Below, in pieces: positions 9,995 through 23,124 of a stretch of DNA of 64,000 bases. The notes under the pieces are model-generated. The model did no database searches and was not told where the DNA came from. It saw only the letters and a list, made by a program, of their open reading frames with translations. The stretch's first letter is position 1, and every line of letters starts with the position of its first letter. The stretch is from Rhizobiaceae bacterium (lineage in GTDB: Bacteria; Pseudomonadota; Alphaproteobacteria; Rhizobiales; Rhizobiaceae). The translations under genes were made by a program, and so were the position numbers. The stretch covers positions 115,338 through 179,337 of the forward strand of contig JARGOX010000014.1 of NCBI GenBank assembly GCA_029233925.1, given 5' to 3'.

Positions 9995-10903
9995 ATGGTT
10001 CAGAAGCGCTTCCAGATGTTGAACTTTGACGATCTGGCAGACCGGATTGCCCTGGTTTCACAAGGCAGACCCGGCCATATTGTCGACCAGCTTATTGCCG
10101 AGCGTGGGCTGAAACTTGTCAATCATCCGCTCTGGCCTGTCATGCGGCCTGTCCTCCATACGATTTTGCACTACCGACAAACCATTGATTTTGCGGATAC
10201 AATCGCAAATATGTCGGGGCACGATGCGATGGAATATGCCAGCGGGTTGCTCAATCTTGAAATTCAGGTCGAAAATGGCGCGCGTATCCCGCAAACGGGC
10301 GGATTTGTCATGGTCAGCAATCATCCCACCGGTATTGCCGATGGCGTGGCGGTGTTTGATCTGCTCAAGGCCAGTCGACCGGATATGATGATCTATGCAA
10401 ACCGCGATGCCTTGCGCGTCAACCCGCGCTTCGTCGAGCTTTTCATTCCGGTGGAATGGCGCGAGGAGTACAAAAGCAGCGTGAAGGCGCGGGAAACCCT
10501 GCGCCTGACAAAACGCGCCGTCGACGATGGCAAGGCGCTGATTCTCTTTCCCTCGGGCCGGATTGCCTATTGGGCTGACGGGGGCCTGAATGAGCGACCC
10601 TGGAAGGCCTCTGCCGTGGGGCTGGCGCGCAAATATGGTCTTCCGGTGCTTCCCGTCCACATGGCGGCGCGCAATTCCGGACTGTTCTACTGGCTGTCCA
10701 AATGGTCGACAGAGCTGCGCGACATGACAGTTTTTCATGAAGTGCTGAACAAGAAAAGCAAGACATTCCGCTTCAATGTGGGCCAACTGATCCAGCCGGA
10801 CGATTTGCAGGGTGACAACAGCGAAGTCACCAGGGCCCTGGAGCAGCATTGTGTGCATGAACTGGCGGCAGATCCCAACAGCATTTTTCGTATGAAGGGC
10901 TGA
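9995..10903 (+). CDS. Lysophospholipid acyltransferase-like protein (PlsC superfamily)
   Basis: The 302-residue product has acyltransferase block I at about residue 109 (SNHPTGIADG) and a block III-like LFPSGRIAYW near residue 182. Such enzymes transfer acyl groups to glycerol phosphate or related acceptors at the inner membrane face. The block I spacing is His-X5-Asp, as in the NHPxGxxDG subgroup related to COG3176/OlsB-type proteins, instead of the usual His-X4-Asp. No strong membrane helix is evident. It starts after GCGGGGAT at 9980 and shares its upstream region with xerC. An ATPase gene follows 52 bases later on the same strand. The exact acceptor cannot be read from sequence. Confidence 0.8.
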   Translation: MVQKRFQMLNFDDLADRIALVSQGRPGHIVDQLIAERGLKLVNHPLWPVMRPVLHTILHYRQTIDFADTIANMSGHDAMEYASGLLNLEIQVENGARIPQTGGFVMVSNHPTGIADGVAVFDLLKASRPDMMIYANRDALRVNPRFVELFIPVEWREEYKSSVKARETLRLTKRAVDDGKALILFPSGRIAYWADGGLNERPWKASAVGLARKYGLPVLPVHMAARNSGLFYWLSKWSTELRDMTVFHEVLNKKSKTFRFNVGQLIQPDDLQGDNSEVTRALEQHCVHELAADPNSIFRMKG

Positions 10904-10955
10904 CAATAAGCGTTCGGTTCTTTCATTCGAAATAGGGCAGCTTTGGTTCAACGCC

Positions 10956-12095
10956 ATGTATCTACGGTCCATGTCAGTCGAGAATTACCGCTCACTGCGC
11001 TCGATCCGCATGGATCTTGGGCCGGTCAATCTGTTTGTCGGTGCCAATGGCACAGGCAAATCCAACCTCTATCGCTCTGTGCAACTGATCAGGATGGCGG
11101 CCGAGGGACAATTCGCACGGGCGATAGCCAAAGAGGGTGGTATTTTTTCCTCCATGTGGAGCGGCAGGTTGCCCCGGCACAAAAAGGCGAGGATTCGCCT
11201 GGCCGCCGAAATCGTCGATGCACAGAGCGGGCTGATTTATTCCTACAGCATTGCTGCCGGCTTTCGACCTGCGCAACCGGCGGCGGGTTTCAGCCATGAG
11301 GCACAGATCAAAGAGGAAGAAATCACCATCAATACGGGGCGCCGACCGCATGTCGTGATGCAGCGCAAGGGCGGGCATATCTCGGTGCGTGATGAGAATG
11401 GCCGGATGGTGGATTATCCCGATCAGGTCATGACATCGGAAACGGCGCTATTCCTGCTGGGGGATGCCGGACATTATCCGGAAATCAGTACCGTGCGCCA
11501 TATCATTGGCCAATGGCGCTTCTATCATGGCTTTCGTTCTGATGGGGATTCACCTCTGCGCATGCCTTGTCTGGCCATAACGGCTCCGATGCTGGATGAA
11601 GACGGAGCAAATATTGCCGCAGTGCTGGCAACCCTGGCCCATACGCGACAGGACACAGTGGATCTGGACCGGGCTGTCCATCATGCGTTTAACGGAGCAG
11701 CGCTCTCGATACCGGAACCGGAAGAATATGCCCGTTTTGGTTTGATCCTGCCGGAATTTCCCAATCGGCTGTTTCAGCCCCGTGAACTGTCGGATGGTCA
11801 GATACGGTTTCTCGCTCTGGCAGCAGCATTGTTGTCCTACCGGCGCCCACCCTTCATCGCCCTCAATGAACCGGAGGCAAGCCTGCATCCAGACATGATA
11901 CCGGCCTTGGCACAGATGATTGCCAGGGCATCTGAAGCCAGTCAGATCTGGGTGGTTACCCATTCACAGGCTCTGGCCGATGCCATCAGCCAGCGGTGCG
12001 GCGTAAACGCGCGAACCGTCATCCGTCAGAAAGGTGCGACCTGGATCGAGGGAATGACCCTGACGGGACGGATGGAGCACGACGATGAAGATTAA
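10956..12095 (+). CDS. AAA family ATPase, COG4637-like
   Basis: The 379-residue protein is an SMC/RecF-type ATPase. The Walker A motif GANGTGKS is at residues 29-36 right after the MSVENYRSLRSI start, and the Walker B segment FIALNEPEASLHPD is near residues 300-313, followed by a switch histidine in WVVTHSQAL. The signature region LSDGQIRFLALAAALLS precedes Walker B. The Asn in place of Asp in the LNEPE segment is, as I recall, typical for this COG4637 group. The middle of the protein is the variable inserted lobe. Role unknown; related proteins belong to DNA-repair or OLD-like ATPases, though no TOPRIM domain is present here. Confidence 0.82.
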   Translation: MYLRSMSVENYRSLRSIRMDLGPVNLFVGANGTGKSNLYRSVQLIRMAAEGQFARAIAKEGGIFSSMWSGRLPRHKKARIRLAAEIVDAQSGLIYSYSIAAGFRPAQPAAGFSHEAQIKEEEITINTGRRPHVVMQRKGGHISVRDENGRMVDYPDQVMTSETALFLLGDAGHYPEISTVRHIIGQWRFYHGFRSDGDSPLRMPCLAITAPMLDEDGANIAAVLATLAHTRQDTVDLDRAVHHAFNGAALSIPEPEEYARFGLILPEFPNRLFQPRELSDGQIRFLALAAALLSYRRPPFIALNEPEASLHPDMIPALAQMIARASEASQIWVVTHSQALADAISQRCGVNARTVIRQKGATWIEGMTLTGRMEHDDED

Positions 12096-12132
12096 ACCGG
12101 TCGCGCTCCACCATATTGTTTAACAAAGGTGG

Positions 12133-12786
12133 TCAGCTGATTTTCTGGCCGGTTTTTTGCCAGTCTGCCAGAAAGGTTTCAAGGCCCTTGTCGGTCAAAG
12201 GATGTTTGACAAGCGCCTTGAGGGTCGATGGCGGAACAGTAGCGACATCGGCGCCGATGAGGGCTGCATCCTTGACATGATTGACCGAGCGGATCGATGC
12301 GGCAAGAATTTCCGTTGTGTAACCGTAATTGTCGTAAATCTGGCGGATTTCCGCAATCAGTTCCATTCCATCAATGGCCATATCATCGATGCGGCCAATG
12401 AAGGGTGAAATGTAAGTGGCGCCTGCCTTGGCGGCCAGCAGTGCCTGATTGGCGGAAAAACACAAGGTGACATTGGTCTTGTGACCGGCTGCTGTCAGCG
12501 CCTTGCAGGCCTTCAGGCCGTCCAGTGTGAGGGGCAGCTTGATGCAGATATTATCGGCGATTTTTGCCAGGACGGCAGCTTCGCTCATCATGCCTTCATA
12601 ATCGGTCGCGGTGACTTCGGCGGAAACCGGGCCGTCAACCATGGAGCAGATTTCCTTCGTCACTTCCATGATGTCGCGGCCGGATTTCAAAATCAGGGAC
12701 GGGTTGGTTGTGACGCCATCCACGAGGCCCATATCATTCAATTCGCGGATTTCATCTACATCCGCTGTATCGACAAAAAATTTCAT
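12133..12786 (-). CDS. fsa: Fructose-6-phosphate aldolase / transaldolase (TalC type)
   Basis: The 217-residue protein belongs to the short transaldolase subfamily. The start at 12786 gives the conserved [16 protein letters not shown]; the open frame extends 43 codons upstream but that part is unrelated and overlaps the priA start region. [14 protein letters not shown] is the second signature, the Schiff-base lysine lies in [12 protein letters not shown] (about residue 86), and [13 protein letters not shown] follows. The family transfers dihydroxyacetone units in the pentose phosphate pathway or cleaves fructose-6-phosphate. Whether this one acts as transaldolase or aldolase cannot be decided by eye. 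It is transcribed divergently from priA with 82 bases between starts. Confidence 0.9.
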   Translation of the reverse strand: MKFFVDTADVDEIRELNDMGLVDGVTTNPSLILKSGRDIMEVTKEICSMVDGPVSAEVTATDYEGMMSEAAVLAKIADNICIKLPLTLDGLKACKALTAAGHKTNVTLCFSANQALLAAKAGATYISPFIGRIDDMAIDGMELIAEIRQIYDNYGYTTEILAASIRSVNHVKDAALIGADVATVPPSTLKALVKHPLTDKGLETFLADWQKTGQKIS

Positions 12787-12868
12787 CCTGTGCCATGCCT
12801 CTTTTGAGCTGATAATTCGCAGTCGTGGCTTTTCTTTAATCCAATCGCGGGGCAAGGTCACCATCAAG

Positions 12869-15070
12869 ATGAAAGATTCGCCACAACTGTCCCTCATTGA
12901 CCTGCCAACGATCACCGTGCCGGTATTGGTTCCGCTGCCCGCGTCGAAACCCTATTCCTATGCGGTGCCGGACGATATGCATGTGCAGCCGGGTTCAATT
13001 GTCCAGGTTCCGCTGGGACCCAGACAGGTTGCGGGCATTGTCTGGGATGGCGGAAGCGATGGTGTGGACCCAAAAAAACTGCGTCCCATCACATTGGCCT
13101 TTGATTGTCCCATCATTGCCACGGAAATGCGCCGGTTTCTTGACTGGGTGGCGCAATATACGCTCTCGCCGCCGGGAATGGTGGCCCGCATGGCTCTGCG
13201 GGCACCGGCGGCCTTTGATCCGGAGCCACCAACGCAGGGTTTGCGGCTGGGAGAATTGCGCCCCGAACGCATGACGCCGGCGCGCAGCCGGGTTATTGCG
13301 CTCGCCGACGACGGTCTGAGCTGGACGCGCAGCGGTCTGGCCCATGCAGCCGGTGTATCCGTCAGTGTTGTCGATGGCCTGATCAAACAGGGCATTTTCG
13401 AAACAATTTGGATACCACCGCAACCCGTGGTGCCTGCCCCTGATCCCGATTATGGCAGGTCGGCCTTGAGCGCCGAGCAGCAAGAGGCTGTGGATGACCT
13501 GTTGGTTCCGTCGTTTTCTTCTGGGCACTCGGTGTCGCTGATCGACGGCGTCACCGGGTCAGGAAAGACCGAGATCTATTTCGAAGCCGTGGCGCACATG
13601 ATCACACGGGGGCGCCAGGTGCTTATTCTGTTGCCGGAAATAGCTCTGACATCGGCTTTTCTCGATCGTTTTGAACGGCGTTTCGGCTGCAAACCGGCCG
13701 AATGGCATTCCGATATTGCCCCACGCATGCGCGAAAAAGTCTGGCGGCAGGCGGCCAGCGGTGACATCCGTGTTGTCGTTGGCGCCCGTTCGGCGCTATT
13801 TTTGCCCTTTGCCGATCTGGGCCTGATCGTGGTCGATGAAGAGCATGACGCGGCCTACAAACAGGAAGACCGGGTTTTCTACAATGCAAGGGACATGGCC
13901 GTGGTTCGCGGCCATATCGGGCGCTTTCCAGTCGTGCTGGCATCGGCAACACCGTCCATTGAAAGTCAGGTCAACGCCAATTGGGGGAAATATCGCTCCA
14001 TCGTACTGCCCGGACGTTATGGTGGGGCGGCCCTGCCGGATCTGCAGCTTGTCGATATGCGCCGCGACCCGCCGGCAAGGGGTGGTTTCCTGTCACCGGT
14101 GCTGCTTCAACAGATCGGCAAGACGGTTGAACGGAAGGAACAGGCACTGCTGTTCCTCAACCGCAGGGGCTATGCGCCCCTGACGCTCTGCCGTGTGTGC
14201 GGTCATCGTTTCGAATGCCCCGACTGCTCCAGCTGGCTGGTCGAACACCGTTTTCGCGCCCAGTTGCAATGCCATCATTGCGGTCACAATGAAAGGACGC
14301 CGGAGGCCTGCCCTGAATGTGGGACTCTGGATCATTTGGTGGCCTGCGGGCCGGGTGTCGAACGAATCGCCGAAGAGGTCAATCAGCATTTTCCCGATGC
14401 AAGGACAATTGTTCTGTCTTCCGACATGGCCGGTGGCGTGCGGCGCTTGCGCCTGGAGCTGGAAGCCATTGCCAAGGGCGAGGCGGATATTGTTGTCGGC
14501 ACGCAACTTGTCGCCAAGGGCCATAATTTCCCGCTGATGACCCTGGTGGGCATTGTTGATGCGGATCTGGGCCTGAGCAATGGGGATCCGCGCGCGGCAG
14601 AACGGACATTTCAGTTGCTGTCCCAGGTAACTGGCCGCGCCGGGCGAACCGGACTGAAAAGCCGCGGGCTGATACAGACCTACCAGCCCCAGCATCCGGT
14701 GATGCAGGCAATCGTATCGGGTGATCGGGAGAGTTTTTATGCCCGCGAGATCGAGGAACGCGAAAGAGCAAAAATGCCACCCTTTGGACGCATGGCGGCT
14801 TTGATCGTCTCGGCCGGGGATCGCGCCGAAGCCGAGAATCATGCGCGCGGATTGCGTCAGGCGGCACCACGCGACGGTGACATTCAGGTGCTGGGCCCTG
14901 CCGAGGCACCCTTGGCACTGATTCGCGGACGTTATCGCTTTCGACTGCTCGTTCATGGCAGCAGAAAATGTGATATTCAGGGATTTGTGGCCAGGACGAT
15001 CGAACACGGACCGAAGGTGCGCGGCTCTGTGCGCGTGCAGATCGATATTGATCCACAGAGTTTTACATGA
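12869..15070 (+). CDS. priA: Primosomal protein N', replication restart helicase
   Basis: This 733-residue superfamily 2 helicase reloads the replisome at stalled forks. The N-terminal 3'-DNA-binding domain ([18 protein letters not shown]) spans roughly residues 15-110. The helicase has Walker A GVTGSGKT ending at residue 234 and DEEHD at 323-327. The paired zinc-binding region is at 441-484 ([13 protein letters not shown] and CHHCGHNE, ending CPECG). [18 protein letters not shown] and QVTGRAGR are the later helicase motifs. The open frame runs 86 codons further upstream across the divergent aldolase gene; the ATG at 12869 is chosen because homology begins there. The neighbouring fsa gene shares the promoter region. 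Confidence 0.95.
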   Translation: MKDSPQLSLIDLPTITVPVLVPLPASKPYSYAVPDDMHVQPGSIVQVPLGPRQVAGIVWDGGSDGVDPKKLRPITLAFDCPIIATEMRRFLDWVAQYTLSPPGMVARMALRAPAAFDPEPPTQGLRLGELRPERMTPARSRVIALADDGLSWTRSGLAHAAGVSVSVVDGLIKQGIFETIWIPPQPVVPAPDPDYGRSALSAEQQEAVDDLLVPSFSSGHSVSLIDGVTGSGKTEIYFEAVAHMITRGRQVLILLPEIALTSAFLDRFERRFGCKPAEWHSDIAPRMREKVWRQAASGDIRVVVGARSALFLPFADLGLIVVDEEHDAAYKQEDRVFYNARDMAVVRGHIGRFPVVLASATPSIESQVNANWGKYRSIVLPGRYGGAALPDLQLVDMRRDPPARGGFLSPVLLQQIGKTVERKEQALLFLNRRGYAPLTLCRVCGHRFECPDCSSWLVEHRFRAQLQCHHCGHNERTPEACPECGTLDHLVACGPGVERIAEEVNQHFPDARTIVLSSDMAGGVRRLRLELEAIAKGEADIVVGTQLVAKGHNFPLMTLVGIVDADLGLSNGDPRAAERTFQLLSQVTGRAGRTGLKSRGLIQTYQPQHPVMQAIVSGDRESFYAREIEERERAKMPPFGRMAALIVSAGDRAEAENHARGLRQAAPRDGDIQVLGPAEAPLALIRGRYRFRLLVHGSRKCDIQGFVARTIEHGPKVRGSVRVQIDIDPQSFT

Positions 15071-15110
15071 GCAGCAGCGCTGGGCTGTGCTGGGCTGGGG
15101 AGAATGCGAC

Positions 15111-15500
15111 ATGATTGAATTTTATTGGCCGGAGTCCATAGGCGAATGGCTGGCCTTTGCCGTTGCCGCTGTTACTGTCGGATTTGGGCTCCTGCTTTTC
15201 CTGATGCCGCGGCTTTCGTTCAGAATATTGCGGTTACAACCCGTAGAGGGACGTGCAGATGCCATTGCAGAGGGGCGGGGAACCATGGCCGGCTTCTATC
15301 TGGGCTGCGGCCTGGGCTGCCTGCTACTCGCCCAGCCGCTGATCTATCTGGTGCTCGGCCTGGGCTGGGCCTTTACTGCGCTCGGCCGGCTGGTATCCAT
15401 CCTGTTTGATGGCGCCGGTACGCGTTTCAACTGGCTGTCCCTGCTGGTGGAAGCTTTGCTGGCAGTTCTACCGCTGGGTTTTGCGTTCGGAATGATATAA
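15111..15500 (+). CDS. DUF4345-like small membrane protein
   Basis: The ATG at 15111 gives a 129-residue hydrophobic protein with four likely transmembrane helices (about residues 12-35, 58-78, 82-100 and 108-127). The pattern AGFYLGCGLG then GRLVSILFDG matches what I recall of the DUF4345 family of unknown function. The open frame extends 52 codons upstream into priA, but that part is the priA sequence in another frame and is not hydrophobic. It lies 40 bases after priA on the same strand and may be co-transcribed. No enzymatic residues are apparent. Confidence 0.75.
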   Translation: MIEFYWPESIGEWLAFAVAAVTVGFGLLLFLMPRLSFRILRLQPVEGRADAIAEGRGTMAGFYLGCGLGCLLLAQPLIYLVLGLGWAFTALGRLVSILFDGAGTRFNWLSLLVEALLAVLPLGFAFGMI

Positions 15501-16022
15501 ATTTGAAAACACGCTGATGAATCCGCGCCATTTCTGAAAAAACGGTTAGTTTTGCAAACGGAAACAGGCTGCAGTGAAAGCCGATAGCGGGCAGCCAAAT
15601 TGCGCTGACAGAGCGCAGGTCTGCCATTTGTTCGCAGAACAATCGCCCGGGGCCGGATTTACCGGTTTTGTGGCAGGTCAGACGTTCGGACCGTTGCGCA
15701 TGAATCACTTCTGATGGCCAGTCTGTCTGACTTGCTCAGCGAATTTGCAGCAGGGTGGTTTCATGAAAGTCAGATGGGCAAACAGGAGCGGCGCGCGCGG
15801 TAATTTGGGGTTTTATTCACAATTATGGGCGATCTCATCCAAAAGCATGCATCAAAGCGTGTTGCGAGTCCAAGATACGTATGCTAGACGAACCACGAAA
15901 TCGCAGTTGAGATCAGTCACATGATCTTTCACTGTAAAAAAATCGAAACAAATTCAAGGATTTGCAGAGTGTCAAACCTCTGGTTCCGAATCCTCGAATG
16001 CAGTTCAGAGAACTTTGTGCCC
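15501..16022. other. Gene-free stretch upstream of the ATP synthase operon
   Basis: About 520 bases without a credible gene. Short open frames here lack any recognisable sequence. The stretch probably contains the promoter of the atpHAGDC operon near its right end, but I could not pick out a well-spaced -35/-10 pair. The frame of atpH is open back to 15921, yet the additional 34 residues do not resemble AtpH. Confidence 0.5.
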
Positions 16023-16583
16023 GTGGCAGACACTACTTCGCATATATCCGGTGTTGCAGAACGGTATGCGTCATCCCTTTTCGAACTGGCTCTTGAAGCC
16101 AAATCGGAAAAACTGGTTGGTGACGATTTGACCCGTCTGGAAACACTGATTGATGGCAGTGACGACCTGAAAAGGTTGATCCGCAATCCCGTTTTTTCCG
16201 CTGATGACCAGTTCAAGGCCATATCGGCCGTGGCCGACAAGGCCGGAATAAAAGGGCTCGTCGGTAATTTTCTCAAGGTCGTGGCAAGGAACCGTCGGTT
16301 GTTTGTCATTCCGGGTATTATCAGGGCCTATCGGCTCATTGAGGCAAAGCACCGCGGCGAAGTTTCTGCCGAGGTGACGTCCGCTCACGCGCTGACTGCA
16401 GCCCAGACAACAGAATTGAAGGCGGCGCTGAAAGGCGTCACCGGCAAAGACGTGGCAATTCATGTCACTGTCGACCCGTCAATCATGGGGGGTCTGATCG
16501 TCAAGGTCGGATCGCGCCAGATTGACACATCGCTTCGCTCCAAACTTTCTACCCTCAAGCTTGCACTGAAAGAGGTCGGCTGA
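16023..16583 (+). CDS. atpH: F1 ATP synthase delta subunit
   Basis: The 186-residue product is the stator subunit linking F1 alpha/beta to the b subunits. The GTG at 16023 is chosen because family similarity begins within [23 protein letters not shown] and the resulting length matches relatives in Rhizobiales. The C-terminal signature [20 protein letters not shown] is intact. The gene overlaps atpA by one base (TGATG), showing translational coupling. Only the F1 genes atpHAGDC are here; the Fo genes must lie elsewhere, as is usual in alphaproteobacteria. Confidence 0.95.
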   Translation: MADTTSHISGVAERYASSLFELALEAKSEKLVGDDLTRLETLIDGSDDLKRLIRNPVFSADDQFKAISAVADKAGIKGLVGNFLKVVARNRRLFVIPGIIRAYRLIEAKHRGEVSAEVTSAHALTAAQTTELKAALKGVTGKDVAIHVTVDPSIMGGLIVKVGSRQIDTSLRSKLSTLKLALKEVG

Positions 16584-18112
16584 TGGAAATCCGTGCCGCG
16601 GAAATCACCGCAATACTCAAAGAACAAATCAAAAATTTCGGCAAAGAGGCGGAAGTCTCCGAAGTCGGTCAGGTGCTCTCCGTCGGTGACGGAATTGCGC
16701 GCGTCTATGGTCTGGACAATGTTCAGGCCGGTGAAATGGTCGAATTCCCTGGTGGAATTCGGGGCATGGCGCTGAACCTGGAAGCTGACAATGTCGGCGT
16801 CGTGATCTTCGGTTCCGACCGGGACATCAAGGAAGGCGACACGGTCAAGCGGACCGGTTCCATCGTTGACGTGCCGGTTGGCAAGGAATTGCTTGGCCGC
16901 GTCGTTGACGGGCTGGGCAATCCAATCGACGGCAAGGGGCCGATCAATGCCAAGCAGCGCGCCCGTGTGGACGTCAAGGCACCCGGCATTATCCCGCGCA
17001 AATCGGTTCATGAGCCGATGTCGACAGGCCTGAAGGCCATTGATGCGCTTATCCCGATTGGCCGTGGACAGCGTGAGCTGGTCATCGGTGACCGGCAGAC
17101 CGGCAAGACAGCCATCATCCTGGACACGTTTCTCAATCAGAAGCCTGCCCATGACAGTGGTGATGAAAACGAAAAACTCTATTGCGTCTATGTCGCCGTT
17201 GGCCAGAAACGCTCTACTGTTGCTCAGTTCGTGAAAGTGCTGGAAGAGCGTGGTGCTCTTGAATATTCGATCATTATTGCCGCGACGGCTTCTGATCCCG
17301 CCCCTCTGCAGTTCCTGGCTCCCTTTGCCGGCTGTGCCATGGGTGAGTATTTCCGTGACAATGGCATGCATGCCCTGATCGGTTATGATGACCTTTCCAA
17401 GCAGGCTGTGTCCTATCGTCAGATGTCCTTGCTGCTTCGTCGTCCACCCGGTCGTGAAGCCTATCCTGGTGACGTTTTCTATCTTCACTCGCGTCTGCTT
17501 GAGCGTGCCGCGAAGCTGAATGACGAAAACGGTTCCGGTTCGTTGACCGCGCTGCCGGTGATCGAAACGCAGGGCAATGACGTGTCGGCCTTTATTCCGA
17601 CCAATGTGATCTCGATCACCGATGGCCAGATCTTCCTTGAATCCGACCTGTTCTACCAGGGCATCCGTCCTGCCGTGAATGTCGGTCTGTCGGTGTCCCG
17701 TGTGGGTTCTGCCGCGCAGGTCAAGGCGATGAAACAGGTTGCCGGTTCGATCAAGGGTGAATTGGCCCAGTATCGTGAAATGGCTGCCTTTGCGCAGTTC
17801 GGCTCCGATCTGGACGCGTCCACCCAGCGTCTTCTCAACCGTGGATCGCGCTTGACCGAATTGCTCAAGCAGCCGCAGTTTTCTCCGTTGAAAACCGAGG
17901 AGCAGGTTGCTGTCATCTTCGCCGGTGTGAATGGTTATCTTGATAAGCTTCCGGTCAATGAAGTCGGCAAATTCGAGCAGGGCCTGCTTGCGCATATGCG
18001 CACAGACGGCAAAGCCATCCTTGAGGCCATCCGCAAGGAAAAGGCTTTGAGCGATGATCTCAGGAAACAGCTGGCGGCTGCGATCGACGCATACGCCAAG
18101 TCGTACGCCTGA
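16583..18112 (+). CDS. atpA: F1 ATP synthase alpha subunit
   Basis: This 509-residue subunit carries the non-catalytic nucleotide sites of F1. The P-loop GDRQTGKT is at residues 169-176, and the ATP synthase alpha/beta signature lies in the later [17 protein letters not shown] region, which includes the arginine finger of the catalytic interface. The start ATG overlaps the last base of the atpH stop. It is followed 42 bases later by atpG. Length and motifs are fully normal. Confidence 0.98.
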   Translation: MEIRAAEITAILKEQIKNFGKEAEVSEVGQVLSVGDGIARVYGLDNVQAGEMVEFPGGIRGMALNLEADNVGVVIFGSDRDIKEGDTVKRTGSIVDVPVGKELLGRVVDGLGNPIDGKGPINAKQRARVDVKAPGIIPRKSVHEPMSTGLKAIDALIPIGRGQRELVIGDRQTGKTAIILDTFLNQKPAHDSGDENEKLYCVYVAVGQKRSTVAQFVKVLEERGALEYSIIIAATASDPAPLQFLAPFAGCAMGEYFRDNGMHALIGYDDLSKQAVSYRQMSLLLRRPPGREAYPGDVFYLHSRLLERAAKLNDENGSGSLTALPVIETQGNDVSAFIPTNVISITDGQIFLESDLFYQGIRPAVNVGLSVSRVGSAAQVKAMKQVAGSIKGELAQYREMAAFAQFGSDLDASTQRLLNRGSRLTELLKQPQFSPLKTEEQVAVIFAGVNGYLDKLPVNEVGKFEQGLLAHMRTDGKAILEAIRKEKALSDDLRKQLAAAIDAYAKSYA

Positions 18113-18154
18113 GTGTTGTCGGCCCACGGAATACTAGCAACGGACGGATAACGG

Positions 18155-20594
<2,440 letters not shown>

Positions 20595-20666
20595 TCAAGA
20601 ACCAGGCAACAGGCGGATCATTGATGGTTCGCCTGAACTGCCCCAGTTTATGAAAAAGTGACTTAT

Positions 20667-21065
20667 ATGGCTGACAGTTTCAATTTTGAGCTTGTGTCTC
20701 CGGAACGTTTGCTGGTTTCCGAAGCGGCAGTGGAAGTCGTTCTTCCCGGCACTGATGGTGAAATGACCGTAATGGCGCATCATGCGCCGGTCATGACCAC
20801 CATCAAGCCCGGCATCGTCGAGGTCAGGACGGATTCAGGCACGATCAATCGCTACGTCGTGTTTGGCGGCTTTGCCGACATCTTGCCTGAAGTATGCACC
20901 CTGCTGGCCGAATCGGCCGTGCATGTGGATGATATCGACCGTACCGATCTGGCACAGCGTATCCAGAACACCACTGAAGATCTGGCCGACGCAAAGGACG
21001 AAATGGAAAAGACGCGGATCGCGGAATATCTCAGCCACCTGACAACTTTGCAGGCTGCTGTCTGA
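20667..21065 (+). CDS. atpC: F1 ATP synthase epsilon subunit
   Basis: This 132-residue subunit forms the rotor foot and inhibits ATP hydrolysis. The N-terminal beta-sandwich starts with FNFELVSPERLLVSEAAVEVVLPGTDGEM, cut here to the conserved LVSPERLL and the GTDGEMTVMAHHAP motifs; the C-terminal helical hairpin is present but short. A GTG three codons upstream (20658) is an alternative start; the ATG at 20667 agrees better with relatives (MADSFNFEL). It closes the operon and is followed by an intrinsic terminator. Confidence 0.95.
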   Translation: MADSFNFELVSPERLLVSEAAVEVVLPGTDGEMTVMAHHAPVMTTIKPGIVEVRTDSGTINRYVVFGGFADILPEVCTLLAESAVHVDDIDRTDLAQRIQNTTEDLADAKDEMEKTRIAEYLSHLTTLQAAV

Positions 21066-21095
21066 TACTCCGATCGATTGCGCATGATGATCAAG

Positions 21096-21116
21096 GCGGG
21101 CGAAAGCCCGCTTTTT
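21096..21116 (+). terminator. Rho-independent terminator of the atp operon
   Basis: A 6-bp GC-only stem (GCGGGC, 21096-21101) with a GAAA tetraloop and its complement (21106-21111) is followed directly by five T residues. It begins 31 bases after the atpC stop. The opposite strand lacks a T run, so it serves the plus strand only. Confidence 0.92.
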
Positions 21117-21159
21117 GCGTTTTGGCTTTATAATCCAGTCAGACCACTTGGTCGCAAGC

Positions 21160-21684
21160 CTATGATTCTTTCGTCAAATGGGAAAATGCGGCAACGACCT
21201 GTTCATAGACGCGTCTTTTGAAAGGTACGATGAGATCGGGGATGTCCTGCAGAGGTCGCCATTTCCACTGGTCAAATTCCGCCTTGTTGCCCTCGGGTGG
21301 CGGATTTATGGCAATTTCATCTTCATTGCCTTCAAACCGAAAGGCAAACCAGCGCTGCGTCTGGCCGCGATATTTGCCTTTCAGGGCGACGCCAAGCAGT
21401 TCCTTTGGCAGATCGTAATAAATCCACTCAGGTGCTTCACCCAGAAGCGAAATGTTCTTGATGCCCGTTTCCTCGTATAACTCACGCTTCGCCGCTGCAA
21501 GCGGCTCCTCGTCCTTGTCTATGCCACCTTGCGGTAATTGCCACAGCTGCTGCGCATTCGTCAGTTCGCCATTGTCTTCATCAATCCGGCGACCGGTCCA
21601 AACCTTGCCCTCGGCATTGAGAACGACAAGCCCGACGCAAGTTCTATAGGGCAGGTCATCGAAGTTTTTGTTGTTTTTTGCCAT
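21160..21684 (-). CDS. rppH: RNA pyrophosphohydrolase, Nudix family
   Basis: The 174-residue enzyme removes pyrophosphate from the 5' end of mRNAs, starting RNase E-dependent decay; in alphaproteobacteria relatives were first described as IalA/NudH dinucleoside-polyphosphate hydrolases. The Nudix box spans residues 54-76 with the pattern GIDKDEEP...RELYEETGI and all required Glu residues are present. PQGGID and RTCVGLVV are typical RppH features. It starts 3 bases after the upstream deacetylase-like gene ends, so the pair is an operon. Confidence 0.94.
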   Translation of the reverse strand: MAKNNKNFDDLPYRTCVGLVVLNAEGKVWTGRRIDEDNGELTNAQQLWQLPQGGIDKDEEPLAAAKRELYEETGIKNISLLGEAPEWIYYDLPKELLGVALKGKYRGQTQRWFAFRFEGNEDEIAINPPPEGNKAEFDQWKWRPLQDIPDLIVPFKRRVYEQVVAAFSHLTKES

Positions 21685-21686
21685 GG

Positions 21687-22925
21687 CTAATTGTTCTCCC
21701 GACGGTCGGCAAGTGCTGATACCCCAACGATCTCGATACCCCTTGCCTTGGCTTCATTGGCCCAGGACGCGATTGCATCGACGCTGGTTTCAAATGCGGA
21801 TGCAGTGGCGATTGCCGTGCCCTCAAGCCGTGCTATGCGTTCCGCCTCATCCAGTTTTTTAAGGATTTCTCCGCGCTTGACGGATGCATCGACCACCAGG
21901 TCCGCTGAGACATGGGGGACGCCGACGGCCGAGGCAATGGCACCCGTAACCGTTTGTGCAGATGTGCCATCGTCCAGAAACAGCACGCCTCTTTTTGCCA
22001 GATCGCGCATGATGGGCTCTGTTGCAGCAGGATCGGAGAGAAAACGTCCGCCCATGAAATTCATGATGCCGGTGTAGTTGGTGATGCGTGCCATCGCCCA
22101 GTGCAGGTCCGCCAGATTCTGTTTCTCGCCATCGGCAACAACCAATGTATGCGGGCCGGGATTGTTGGTCGGGAAGTCAAAAGGTTCAAACGGAACCTGA
22201 AGCAATACCTCGTGGCCATTGCGCCTGGCCTCCTGCAACCAGCGTTGCAGGCTGTTGCCGCTGGCCGCAAACGCCAGGGTGATTTCCTCGGGTAATGTCT
22301 GGAGGGCATATTGGGTCCCGGTCTGGCTGAGGCCGAGGCCGCCGACAACGATGGCCAGCCGTGCACCGCGTGACCCCGACCAGGGGCGGGCATAAGCGTC
22401 AACCGGTCGCTTGCCATCCGCACTGCGCACAGGCAACCGGCCAAATTCAGAATTTTCCAGCAGTTCGGGGACCGGCAGATGGGCAATGCGCGCCTCCTGC
22501 CCGATCGTGTCGCCGCCAGACAGGACAAGGGGACCATCATTGTCCCGGTCGCGCGGTGAGATGGTGGTCACGACCTGACCGTCGCCGGTCAATGTGCGCT
22601 GAAAGTTGGCGCCGGAATTTGCCGGTTGCCGCATCTCTGCCACTGTATCGGGGATGGTCTCATTGCTGACACCTGCCGCAGCCGATGGCTCGGAGACCGC
22701 AACCTGTGGCGCAGAGACGGTTTGAGAGGTCAATGCAGCGCTTTGGTTCCGCAGGCCGCTTGGTTGAAAAGCCAACAAGCCGGCAGCGACGATGATCACA
22801 AGGCTGGTGATGGCAAGCAACCTGGGATGCCATTTTGAGCGCCCTGAAGGCGAAGAGCCGGCACCCGGACCGGTGCGGCGACGGTTTTGTCCAAGCGGTT
22901 TGTCAAGTTCTGAGCCTGGTTCCAC
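21687..22925 (-). CDS. Divergent polysaccharide deacetylase family protein (YibQ/DUF610-like)
   Basis: The 412-residue product has a basic cytosolic head with the conserved [10 protein letters not shown] box, one transmembrane helix at about residues 35-55, a low-complexity periplasmic linker and a C-terminal divergent NodB-like domain (about 165-410) with [38 protein letters not shown] and [14 protein letters not shown]. The fold is related to carbohydrate esterases, but the metal-binding His pair is not evident, so activity is uncertain. Start is GTG at 22925. It neighbours ctpA and an EnvC-like activator, consistent with a role in cell-wall maturation, which is inference from context. Confidence 0.85.
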   Translation of the reverse strand: MEPGSELDKPLGQNRRRTGPGAGSSPSGRSKWHPRLLAITSLVIIVAAGLLAFQPSGLRNQSAALTSQTVSAPQVAVSEPSAAAGVSNETIPDTVAEMRQPANSGANFQRTLTGDGQVVTTISPRDRDNDGPLVLSGGDTIGQEARIAHLPVPELLENSEFGRLPVRSADGKRPVDAYARPWSGSRGARLAIVVGGLGLSQTGTQYALQTLPEEITLAFAASGNSLQRWLQEARRNGHEVLLQVPFEPFDFPTNNPGPHTLVVADGEKQNLADLHWAMARITNYTGIMNFMGGRFLSDPAATEPIMRDLAKRGVLFLDDGTSAQTVTGAIASAVGVPHVSADLVVDASVKRGEILKKLDEAERIARLEGTAIATASAFETSVDAIASWANEAKARGIEIVGVSALADRRENN

Positions 22926-23124
22926 GTCTGGGACAAATCCGTATCTGGTGAATGGGTGGACAGGTTCCCATTATCTGCGTTTTGGGTGGGGTAAACAGTT
23001 CACTATTCCATGAAACGCATTAGATCCTGGGCAAGCAATTCGGGTTTGTAAATCAGGGCGCTTCCGCTCTTGCGAAAGACCTGTTTGCGGAACGGGCTCT
23101 TTGTGAACCCGTCCCGCCTGTTGG

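Noticed and set aside
16460..18127. A 555-codon minus-strand open frame opposite atpA
   Set aside because: Long antisense frames are common opposite highly biased genes such as atpA; the real gene is certain and the antisense product has no family resemblance.
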